Source: Thelonectria olida (lineage: Eukaryota > Ascomycota > Sordariomycetes > Hypocreales > Nectriaceae). Taken from it: a DNA stretch of 64,000 bases. The position numbers and the translations under genes were made by a program. This document shows positions 1-9,872 of this stretch, in pieces (position 1 is the first letter of the stretch; the number at the start of each line of letters is the position of its first letter). The notes under the pieces are model-generated. The model was given only the letters and a program-made list of their open reading frames with translations, did no database searches and was not told the origin of the DNA. Where the stretch lies: contig JAGPYM010000013.1 of the NCBI GenBank assembly GCA_020736575.1, forward strand, positions 434,001-498,000, given 5' to 3'.

Positions 1-1051
1 GGTTCCAGATGTCTGACCAGGGGTGGCCCTCGCGGTTGTCGACGGGGACCCAAAGGTCGTGATCGGGATGTGACATGAATCTCTCCATGGGATCGGCGGG
101 AGGTGTGGCTCTCGTCTCGACTTCTCCTGACTTGGTGGCGGGTTCTTCCTCCACCACCTTCAATTCCAACTTTGCAGAACCGTTGTCATCTGATCTCTTC
201 TGGGAGGCTGGCTTGGCGGCCTGCTTCTCTTTCTCCTGCTCTTCCTTCTTCCTCTGTTGCTCAAGCTTCTTTTTCCTCTTGGCCTCCTCTTTCGCGCGGA
301 ATTCCTCCCGGGGGAATCGCAGAGTGCGCATGTTCATGACGGCCCAGGGGTCCTGATTAGGGATGGGCAGGCCGGGGACGAGGCCGGCGTGCACGATGTA
401 GATTGACAAAGGTTCGACAGTGAGGACGACTGGGAGACTCCTGAGCCATGCAATTTGCGCCTCTGACAAGGTCCGGGCCGTTTTGACGTCCTTGTCCTCG
501 CCTCGACGAAGCGCCTCGTGTGCGGAGTCGAGGAAGGCTTCGACACCGACTTGATCGTGGAGTCCATTCCATGCGAGGAGAACCCTGTCTTCGTGGTTGC
601 CGCGCACGGCCGTCGCATTTAGTTGCATGAGGCGCTGGACGACTGCGGCAGACTTGGGCCCCTTGTTTACCATGTCGCCAACGGAGATGATGTGATCGGT
701 CGCAGTATTGAATTTGGACTTCTTGAGGAGATCTTCAAGGGGGTCGAGCATGCCGTGGATGTCGCCGATGATTATCAACCTCCGCCCGTTGTCCTTGGTA
801 GGAACGTACTGTTGGGGTAATGCGCCAGTTAACTGGATGCCGTCGTAATCGGGCCGGCCGTGTCGTCCGTAGGCCATTGGGTAGTCGGCCTTGCTGATGT
901 CCATGTCGAGAATGGGGGGAGGTAGGACTTTGACGGGTTTGTAGGATATGGCAATGAGGCGCGAAAGGCAAAAGTAGATGCTTGACATGAAGAAGACGGT
1001 GGACGCCACGACGAGGAAGCGCCGCTGGGCGGTTGATATGAGAAGCGCCAT
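1..1051 (-). CDS. PPN2: ApaH-like / Ppn2-type metallophosphatase, 3' end missing
   Basis: About 350 residues are read without an intron from the ATG at 1051; the frame is still open at base 1, so the C-terminus lies outside the window. Residues about 9-34 form one hydrophobic N-terminal segment (signal anchor). The calcineurin-like motifs follow in order: GDIHGM, GDMVNKGP, GNHED and YIVHAGLVPG, then a Lys/Glu-rich low-complexity insert (roughly residues 245-280) and a GHPWSDIWN segment. This order, and VHAG followed by a Met-Arg-Thr-Leu run, is that of eukaryotic ApaH-like phosphatases. A single N-terminal anchor plus this domain matches yeast Ppn2, a vacuolar zinc-dependent endopolyphosphatase. 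Family knowledge therefore suggests polyphosphate cleavage in the vacuole, though other ApaH-like enzymes act on nucleoside polyphosphates or mRNA caps. The family is firm; the Ppn2 assignment is an inference. Confidence 0.8.
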   Translation of the reverse strand, partial: MALLISTAQRRFLVVASTVFFMSSIYFCLSRLIAISYKPVKVLPPPILDMDISKADYPMAYGRHGRPDYDGIQLTGALPQQYVPTKDNGRRLIIIGDIHGMLDPLEDLLKKSKFNTATDHIISVGDMVNKGPKSAAVVQRLMQLNATAVRGNHEDRVLLAWNGLHDQVGVEAFLDSAHEALRRGEDKDVKTARTLSEAQIAWLRSLPVVLTVEPLSIYIVHAGLVPGLPIPNQDPWAVMNMRTLRFPREEFRAKEEAKRKKKLEQQRKKEEQEKEKQAAKPASQKRSDDNGSAKLELKVVEEEPATKSGEVETRATPPADPMERFMSHPDHDLWVPVDNREGHPWSDIWN

Positions 1052-2514
1052 AGCGACGACGGTGGCCCCTGAGGGAGGTGGCCTACCTCTTCGCAGCGAC
1101 TTGGAGAGGGAGTTCGGTGGGAGGGCGTGACCTATGTATGACGACGTCGATTGTCCGACATGGGCTGGGGTTCGTCGAGTGGTGCTGGGTGATACGCGGA
1201 GAGCCTAGAGACTCTAGGGGAGACGAGAGGGACGGATACGCGGGAGCGATGGAGAAGAGAAAACAAAAGGGTGGGGTGGGTTGTTGATGTTTAAAGGGTT
1301 GGTAAAGTAGGTGAGAATATTAGGTTGTGGAGGAGAGGAGGGAACCCTGACACGTTGAAACCCTGGAAAAAGTTCCTGGTTTAAATTTAAATTTAAATAA
1401 AATACGAACGGAATCCTCCAACTCGGCCGCGGCGGAAAGACCAAACGAGACAAGGCGAGCTGAACGGATTTCGGGTGCTTGGCTCAGGGTTTTTATGGGG
1501 GGACATTTGAGTCTCGGTGTGATGATTGCGTAAGTGCGTAAGCTTGAATTCGCGTGCGATGGAGGAGGAATCGGGGGTATGCGTCCGAGTTGAATACGGG
1601 TGAAACCTGCTCTTCACATCTCCGAGTTACCATGTGCGAAGTAACTAACAACATGATCGAGCATGAACCGATGATGATTTCGTCGTTCGTGAGACAAAGT
1701 CCAAAGTACGTCTCCAGATTCCATGCAGATCGTGGCACGGGGGCAATTTCCAACTTGGGGTCAGGCGATCCCTACCAAATGAGTTGCTGTTGCTAGCGGC
1801 CGGACAGACGCCTGGCCTATCCCAGTAGGTTTATCACATTTCGAGTTACTCCAGCGTCGTCAGCTCTTTCAGGCAGGGCGAATCAACTGTGAGCGCACGA
1901 GGACGGGAATGATGTCAACGCGTGAGCGAGCTGAACAGGCCAATAATGACTGGGTTCGCTTTAAGTGCCTCCAGCGCCAATCCAATGACAACACAAGCGA
2001 TGCCCGATTTCGGCCGAATGCATCCAAGAGACACATGGAAAAATGCAAGGGGCTGTCGTCCTTGGTGTGGTGCAACAGCTTAAGCGCCCCCACGATCTGG
2101 CTAACATGCAATGCAGTACCCTCTGTGGTTGGACGGTTCCTCCGGCGTACGAAAAGAGATGCGTTCAACTTCACAATGAATACCGTTGGAATGCAACTTT
2201 TGTTGTCTATTCGTGTTAGTCGTATTGGTCTTGTTGTACATGCAACTATTCGCAGGCTAAGGTACAGAATTATTCGTACAACGCTAAGTGAGTGAGGTTG
2301 GCTGTGACCAAGAGGCCATCCATCTGAGCCTCCAAACTCGACTGGGATCAAAATCTGATCTTGTCCATGGATGATACACATAGAGCTTCCATCCGTTCAT
2401 CGTTCATGTCACCAATTGGGGTCGACTCGGATCACCACTCGCTCCGTCGTTTGCTTTGGGATGACCGAGTTGCCGCAACAGCACAACGCCAGTCACACAA
2501 CGCGGGTTCCTCGC
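1052..2514. other. intergenic, tandem minus-strand genes
   Basis: Upstream region of the phosphatase gene and downstream region of PET191. Short open frames on both strands overlap each other without recognisable protein sequence. An AT-rich ATTTAAATTTAAATTTAAA run lies near 1380-1397. No gene is supported. Confidence 0.5.
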
Positions 2515-2978
2515 TCACTTCTTCTCCTGCTGCAGCAACTTCTCTTGCTCGGCCCGGTATTTTTCATTTTCCACCTCGCGCCAGTCCTTGGGAATGGGCT
2601 CGTTGCCGTCCGTCTCCCTCACGCCGCCCGCAAAGGCCGGCTTGCCCGCGTACATCTGGTATCCTTTGCCGGCCTCGGCCTCCTGCATCGTGCGGTACTG
2701 CACGGGCATGTTGCCGCGGAACCGCTTGCGCATGTCAACCATGCCACGCTTGCAGTCGCCGAATCCCTTCTTGAGCTGCCGGCACTTGAGGGGGAGCGTG
2801 TCGACGAGCGGTTCGCGGAGGCAGTCGGAGGCTCGGTTGCGGTCGACCATGACACAGTCGGATTCTTGGAGGCACTGCGCGAGGGCCTCGCCTACACGAG
2901 CAATGAGTGGTTAATTTCCGTCACCGGGACACGAGAGTTGCATGTAGACTTACGCAGTTCTTTACATGAGCTGGGCAT
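2515..2978 (-). CDS. PET191: cytochrome c oxidase assembly factor Pet191 / COA5
   Basis: Two exons: 2978-2954 and 2891-2515, with a 62-nt intron (2953-2892, GTAAGT donor, TAG acceptor), giving 133 aa. The first exon (MPSSCKEL plus a split Arg codon) is needed to complete the cysteine pattern: C5-X9-C15, C21-X10-C32 and C45-X9-C55, the paired CX9C helices of a CHCH-type intermembrane-space protein. The DCKRGMVDMRKRFRGN stretch is diagnostic for Pet191. The family is required for complex IV assembly and is associated with the mitochondrial inner membrane. The C-terminus is a charged Lys/Glu/Gln tail. The ATG at 2978 was chosen because only it supplies the first cysteine. The gene is divergent from the lipase gene across about 680 bp. 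Confidence 0.93.
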
Positions 2979-3655
2979 CTTGGGGCGGGCTGGTTTTGAT
3001 CCTCAGGTGATGCTGTCGAATCAAAAAGCTGAGCGGCATGCTTAACTGATGCTTTTGCGGTCGACATGTGATTGGCTGGGCGATCGACGGTTGTGGCGCG
3101 AGTGCGGGATCACAAGCCACAGGGCCGTCAAGCCTCTGCAAGGTGGGGTTGAACTGATCAGGACGCAGCCCAGGCGCCACACGTGGACTTGGCAGGGCAT
3201 TAGGTAACGACCTAACTTCCTCGTTGGCGGTGTGTCGCTTTGAGACATGCACAGTGAGTTGGCTGCAAAGTCTGAGAAAAAGACGTTGGGGAGGAATGCA
3301 TCTTGCATTTCTTCACGAGGCCATTGGGTCCTGTCTCTGTTTCCACGTGTACAATTTCTTACATACTTCATTGCAGTACTGCTAGGAGCCCAGAGCGGCC
3401 GTTTGGATTGGACTGGTCCCATCTCGCCTAAACCCACTGCGGTCATGACTTATCGATCTTGGATGAAATGAATTGCATGTGACATCACCTCCACCCACTC
3501 GACGACCAAGTACAACACCCCCCCAGACATCGCAAGACCCGAATCCTGGAACCGCCATCTCTCCCGCTCTCGCGCCCTCCATGATCGGCCAGAGCGCCGT
3601 CGAGGCAAGTCGTTGCTCACCGAATTGCCTTTGAGACTTTCGCCCAAACTTCATC
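2979..3655. other. divergent promoter region, PET191 / lipase
   Basis: About 680 bp between two gene starts on opposite strands, so it should hold both promoters. The part next to the lipase (3480-3560) is C-rich. I see no TATA box or coding exon I would defend. Confidence 0.5.
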
Positions 3656-5801
3656 ATGCCCGTCCCCTTCCTCGGGAGGTTACGTCCGTGAGTTCAGCCC
3701 CCTCTTCATAACGTGTCGCTTTCTGGGCGCGCTTTCGATCCCGTCGCTAACCAACGACTGGCGCAGTACCGAGTACTTTGCCCTCCTCGGATCGTTTCTT
3801 CTCGTCGGCTTCGAGGCTTTGATTCGCGTCCTGACGTTGGCTTTGCGTAAGTTTAAGCGCCTCCTATTAACCGTAGCGGTCTGGGAGATGGCATGGGCTG
3901 ATACTCGAACCTCGCAGCGCCGTTTCTCGTTTCGCTATTCTACCGAGCGTCGCGACGGATTTTCAACAGGTTTACAACGCCCGCGCAGAAACGGGCAGAA
4001 AATAGACGGAAACGTTTGTCCCCCGTCGAGTGCCCAACTTTAACATGCGCTGACTCTCCATTCAGCTATATCCGATTCCGTACGAGACGCAGCCGATTTT
4101 GTTGAATTATGCAGGATATGGGGGTACGAAGCGGAGGAGCATATTGTGCAGACCAAGGATGGATACCTTCTTGGCCTTCACCGACTGCAATGGAGAAAGG
4201 GTGAGGAGTCGCAGAAGGTCAACGTGGGGCCAACAAGCGTCAGGAAGAGAGTCGCGTATCTGCACCATGGCTTGCTCATGAACTCGGAAGTGTGGGTTGC
4301 CCTCACCGACGAGCAGAGATGTCTACCGTTTGAATTGGTGGAACGAGGATTTGACGTCTGGGTAAGTCGTCTTGAGCGTCTTGAACAGGGCCATTTTCGC
4401 TAACTCGGTCGTTAGTTTGGCAACAACCGCGGGAACAAGTACTCAAAAAAGTCCATCAACTGCTCGCCGACTTCAATCCAGTTCTGGGACTTTTCCATGG
4501 ATGAGTTTGCCTTTCACGACATTCCCGACAGCATCCAATACATCCTCGACACTACTCAGCAGGAGAGTCTGTCGTACGTCGGCTTCTCTCAGGGCACGGC
4601 TCAAGCTTTTGCTACGCTTGCCATCCACCCCAAACTGAATCAACAGGTCAACGTCTTCATCGCCCTTGCTCCGGCCATGTCCCCTGCCGGTCTTTCCAAC
4701 GGCATTGTCGACTCTTTGACCAAGGCATCGCCCCAGGTTCTCTACTTGCTGTTCGGTCGACGGTCTATTCTGAGCTCTGCAACCATGTGGGAGACGCTGC
4801 TCTATCCTCCCATCTTCAGCCAGCTCATCGATATGGGTCTCTCGTTTCTATTCAACTGGCAGACCAAGAACATCTCGACAAGCCAGAAGTTGGCCGCCTA
4901 TCCCCACTTATACTCGTTTACAAGCACAAAGAGTGTAGTTCACTGGTTTCAGATTATTCGGAACAAGTGTTTTCAGATGTACGACGATGATGTTCACCAG
5001 CCAATGAGCCTCAACAAGACCAACAAGTATTCTAAGGTGGCTAAGTATCCGACTCGGAATATCAAGACGCCTATTGTTCTTGTGTACGGTGGCAGTGACT
5101 CGCTTGTCGACATTAAGACTATGCTCAAGGAGTTGCCTCCCCAGACCGTGGCCACTGAGATTCCTCACTACGAACACCTCGACTTTCTTTGGGCTAGGGA
5201 TGTTGATAGTCAAGTCTTCCAACATGTGTTCGATGCCCTGGACAGCTTCACAGACGCAGAACATACCAAGGAGGAGTATGACAGATATTATGTCAGCAGG
5301 CAGGAGAGCCTCATCGGTTCTGGGTATCCATACGCATACTCCCGAGGTAGCGAGAGCGAGTCATCAACGTTGGCCACTAGTGAGGTGGCTCTCAATGGTG
5401 CCCCTCTGAACCCAAGTCCTCACCTGGCACGGGAGACGATGATTCCGTCGCCAAAGAACCAGCCTCGAGCGAGAGCGTACCTCGCGACAGTCGAGGACGA
5501 AGATGTGCGACCGGTTACACCAGAGGTGTTTCGACCGGGACGGGTATCAGAGAACGAATCGGGGGACGGAGGAACAGATAGCCAAGAGTTTTCTCCGTCG
5601 ACGGCGAAGGCTCGGGGTGGCAAACTTCGGCGAGCAAGCGTGTCTAGCAACATAAGCATTGACAGCACGCGTGAAGGGCGGCGAGGTATCAGTGTTGGGG
5701 GAGGCAAAATCACAGGAGGTATTGTGACGAAGAGCGGTGCGAGCGGGGTGACGATTCACGAGGAGGGAAAGGCTGGGTCACAGAGGAGAAAGAGGAAGTG
5801 A
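3656..5801 (+). CDS. steryl ester hydrolase / acidic lipase (Yeh1/Yeh2/Tgl1 type)
   Basis: Five exons: 3656-3687, 3767-3846, 3918-4013, 4066-4361 and 4416-5801, predicted 629 aa. Introns are 79, 71, 52 and 54 nt; the third uses a GTTTGT donor and is fixed by the need to read DAADFVELCRIWGYEAEEH in frame. The N-terminal region has a hydrophobic segment (exon 2 and start of exon 3). It is followed by the AB-hydrolase lipase region (VQTKDGYLLGLHRL), an FGNNRGNKYS oxyanion-region motif, the nucleophile elbow GFSQG (Ser near residue 225), an Asp in YGGSDSLVD (about 393) and a His in HYEHLDFLW (about 420), giving a complete Ser-Asp-His triad. The last 150 or so residues are polar and probably disordered. 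Known members hydrolyse steryl esters on lipid droplets or the plasma membrane; the substrate here is inferred. Confidence 0.9.
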
Positions 5802-7932
5802 GGGATGGGCTGGGCTGGACTGCGTTGGATATTCTTATGAGGGAGGTATTGTGTTTCTAGTGCACGACTAGGCGTTGAATTACAAAAATTCTTGTTGTTG
5901 GGCATCCTCATGGACTCGATTGGTATTCCGAGCAAGGTACGAAGGGTTGTGGAAGCAATCGCAGGCGTTCAACAGGCACGTGGCACGAGCCTCGTTTCAA
6001 TTTTTCAAGATTGTTATTGCGACAGTTTCGAATTGGAGATTGCAGACCGCTTTTGTTTTTGGTTATCCCTGTTGTTGCGCTCCTTCGGAACCCGGCGTCG
6101 AGGTTGATGGGCCTATTTTAGCCTCCTCGTTGCAAAGAACTGGGGCAAATGCGAGGATCCGTGGGGTACTAGGAGAATATTATGCCTTGGCGTGCTGCTG
6201 CGTAGGATGTCGAGTATGCAACAGTTGTTCGAGACTTGGTCTTCGGGGGGGTCAACTGCGCCCCAGGCCGCGTGTCGTTGTGTTGAAACTGAACTAGGCT
6301 TGGGACAGGAGAGTCGATGGCTTGTTTGAACACGGCGAGATGTGATGTTCTCTCGTATTTCGTCACCAAGGCAAGCTATCTTGCTGCCTGCGGTGGCCGC
6401 TGCGAGGAGTGCGAGAAAAGGCGATCTGCGGCTAGGCTCTGGTGATGCGCACGTAATCACTCTAATTGCTCCGAATATTACGGGAACAAATACGAGTTGA
6501 CGATTGAGAGTTGGTTATTGTCAGCCCTGCAATAGAGTTCTTTGGAAGGGCGATCGAGGGAGCTATGGGGCATATCCGAGGGATTCGACAGATGCAAACC
6601 GGGTCAATCCCGGCCCGTCCGAAGGTGGTACCACCTTTCGTCCACTCCCGCCCAGCCCTATCATGTATTTACGACGTATGGCGAGGAGGAGGGAGAGACG
6701 ATGTGACGTTACGACTCGAGATTGAGGGCCATGCGAAACGGGTCGTATTGCTCGCATGTACTTCTTAACAATACTCGGCAGCCTGGCTCTCAGGACGAGA
6801 ATGATGACTGCCTTGCCGTATTGTGCCCTGTTTAGCGCCCGCCCAGTTTGCTGCAGCACCGAAGGAAGAGCCTCTTGATTGCACAGCTGACAGGTAGGCA
6901 GTTGGGTAGCTGTGCGCCTTGTCTGTTTTCTTCCAATTCGTACATACACAGTTGAATGGGGAGAGAAAAAAAAAAATTTAGAAAAAAAAAAAGAAGAAGA
7001 CTTGTCGTGCCGCATTGGAACAACCAACAACACTGGGTCGGTCTTGAAATGCGCCGCTCGCTTATCAAATCTCATCTGAAGGGTGCGTGCGTTATTCCCT
7101 TTTGGTTAATCTCGTGTTGGATGGACGGGACTACGAAGGAATCAATAATTATTGCCGTGTTGGCCGTATCTGCAACATGTCGTGGCTTGTCAGGGAGGCG
7201 AGAGTCGAGGGATAACGAGCAAGTAAAGGCACAATGAACAAGGGAAGATGTCAACGATGTATCCTCCTGTTCGTTGGAAAAGTCATCATGATACCACATC
7301 GCCAAGACGCCTTCTCTGAAACAATACTGCTCGCCAATGGCCATGTTCCTCCGCAGTCTGATCCATCCTCCCATCGTACATGGCCCAATCAACTCGGCCT
7401 CCCCCCCTTGAAGCTGACGGCTTGCTAGTGCTGGGCAAAGCCGGTCAGCTCGGCGCAGCAGCGTGCCCGCTTCCCGCTTCCGCTCTCCACCACAGACGGA
7501 CACAAGGGCTCATTCTTGGCTGCCCGGCCCCGACTGAGGGAGGAATCGATTCATGTACATATTGAAAGGATTCTTTTTAGTGGGCACCCAATTCCCCATA
7601 AGTTACTTGTTCGAGCTGTGAGTGACACTGATGGGCGGGTGGATAACCAAATGGTTGCTCGTTGGGCATATTCGTACTATTCTTGTCACTCATACATATT
7701 TGCGTGAACCCCATTCTTCTTCCTCTTCAACTATTCAGGCCTTTCTTTCTTCATCACTTCTTCTTGTCTTCTGCTTTGGTCCATATATATACTTGAAGGA
7801 TTCTGTCGCCATCGTTCACTTGATCTCATCTGTCCTCCCTTACACACGACAACGCTCACTAGATATCTATCCCCTTTACAACCAACAACAACAACAACTC
7901 ACCCAAAAGAGAAGAGACACATACACGCAATC
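5802..7932. other. intergenic, upstream of RTA1-family gene
   Basis: About 2.1 kb with no supported gene. It holds A-rich runs at 6967-6993, and the last 270 bp before the RTA1 gene is pyrimidine-rich with CAA repeats (about 7878-7898) typical of a fungal 5' leader. Antisense and sense open frames up to 170 codons here have no recognisable sequence. Confidence 0.5.
7785..7792 (+). promoter_or_regulatory. TATA box candidate of the RTA1-family gene
   Basis: TATATATA lies 141 bp upstream of the ATG at 7933, inside a pyrimidine-rich stretch and followed by a CAA-rich leader. Spacing fits a fungal core promoter with a leader of roughly 80-110 nt. Sequence-only call. Confidence 0.45.
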
Positions 7933-9011
7933 ATGGTCGTCGAGGTCCAGGGTGACTATCCCGACTTCAACAACGCCACCTGGATCAACGACGGCGGCCC
8001 GTCCCGGTACTGCTTCAAACACCCCGACGCCGCCGTCTGCGACACCGTCAACTCCTTCTACCTGTACCGCGTCGACCTCGCCCCCAATGCCGCCTTCATG
8101 GCCGTCTACGCCGCCGCCCTCGTCGGCTACTGCGTCGTCTGGGGCCTCACCCGCACCGGCACCGCCTTCAACGTCGCCCTGCTGCTCGGCCTCATCTGCG
8201 AGGTCATCGGATACGCCGGCCGCATCATGAGCGCCAACAACCCCTGGGACGAGAACGGCTTCCTCATGCAGATCTGCTGCTTGACCATCGGCCCGGCCTT
8301 CATGGCTGCTGGCGTTTATCTGTGTCTGCGCCGCATCGTCTCTGCCTTTGGGCCTGAGAACTCGAGGCTTCCTCCCGAGTACTACACACGAATCGTGCGC
8401 CGTCCCTCACTTACACCTTCTGCTTCTGTCCTTACTAACACGACCAGTTCATCCCCTGCGATGTCATCTCGCTCGTCCTCCAAGCCCTCGGCGGCGGCAT
8501 GGCCTCGGTCGCCTCTCACAACCGCGACAGCCCGGACCTGGGCTCCAACATCATGATCGCCGGGCTCGCCTTCCAGGTCGCCACCATTGCCGTCTTCATC
8601 CTGTGCTCCGTCGACTTCGCCCTGCGCACCGTCCGCCGCCACCGCGCCCTGGGCGACTCGGCCCTCGACCAGCGGCCCGAGGTCGCCCGCGTGCGCAACT
8701 CGATGCGCTTCAAGCTCTTCCTCGCCGCCCTCAGCCTGGCCGCCTTCTTGATCCTCTGGCGCAGCGCCTTCCGCGTCGCCGAGCTGTCCGAGGGCTGGTC
8801 CGGCGAGGTCATGGGCGACCAGGGCATGTTTGTCGGCTTCGAGGGCGTGCTCATCGTCGTCGCCGTGTGGGTGCTGCTCATCTTCCACCCGGCCTTCTGC
8901 ATGAAGCCGCTGCTCGAGATGGACGACGGCGGTCTCAAGGGGCTGTGGTGCTTCCGTGGTCGCGGGAAGAAGGCTTCCAAGAACGAGAGCAGCTTCAGCA
9001 GCGACAGCTAG
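7933..9011 (+). CDS. RTA1-family seven-helix membrane protein
   Basis: Two exons, 7933-8394 and 8448-9011, with a 53-nt intron (GTGCGC donor, ACTAAC branch, CAG acceptor), 341 aa. A soluble N-terminus (about 50 residues, with Cys) is followed by about seven hydrophobic segments. Family signatures are visible: EVIGYAGRIMS in helix 2-3, FMAAGVYLCLRRI, and after the intron FIPCDVISLVLQALGGG and SAFRVAELSEGWSG. The tail ends in Lys/Ser. RTA1-like proteins are linked to resistance to lipid-toxic compounds (7-aminocholesterol for Rta1, sphingoid bases for Rsb1); the ligand cannot be told here. Coding DNA is very rich in C-ending codons compared with its neighbours. Confidence 0.92.
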
Positions 9012-9872
9012 ACGACCAACGACAGGCAATGGCTGCAAGATGAGAAGAGGAGGTGCCTTGATTTCGTTCAAGGATAATTATGATTTTGGTTTACACATCT
9101 GGAAGGGAGAGGGAACATATCTAGAACGGACAGCGTGCATTACTTGGAGCTGGGTTTAATTAGAAGCAAGACGCCAACAGAGAGTGGCGCATATAATGGA
9201 GATGCGTTGTCGGGCACTACTGTAGGAATGCCAAGCCTTTCATACACCAATGCTTTGTTGCCTCTATGTCTCGTCACTGGCTGCTTGTGAAACCGCAGCT
9301 GACTGACATGGTGAGTTAATAGATGCTGTACAAGTCAAACCTGGGTAAATCGACGTCACAAGTGAGCAGACGCGTGAATGCAGAAGCAAAGCCCGCAGCT
9401 TATCATGATCCCAGATAATGTAAATTGCATGTGCCTATTCTCTTACAATGATTGCCGTGGATTGTTCGTTTCAACACAACCCACCATGCTATCAACTGGT
9501 TCTCTAGCCCATCTCCCCTTGCTCTTACTGCTCACGGCATAGCAGCCGCGGAATTCCCATCAAAGCCCTCCTTCAACCTACAGAAAAATGTAGAAAATCG
9601 TGTCGAGACGCGGACGGAAAAAATACATGGGGTATTGGATGCGTGAAAAGAAATAACGCCGCCAAGGGGACGAAAGGGCTGGAAACGCCGAATGCAACGC
9701 CAAATAAGGACGCCATGCTTCGTAAGCCATGAAACAAACCTCATTGACCGCTCCCAGGCCGAATACGTGCAATGGCTCTGGGCGGTTGAGATCATCAGGG
9801 AGGCTAGAATTACGAAAGGGAAAGGAATGTTGCGGTAGGAGAGACGAGTCGTCTCTGTGGATATGGACATGC
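9012..9872. other. convergent 3' region, RTA1 / zinc-finger gene
   Basis: The two flanking genes end toward each other, so this should be 3' UTR and spacer. I see no gene or RNA structure in it. Confidence 0.5.

Noticed and set aside
8382..9071. 229-codon frame antisense to the RTA1-family gene
   Set aside because: A by-product of the strong C-ending codon bias on the coding strand; composition is Glu/Gly/Ala/Val-rich.
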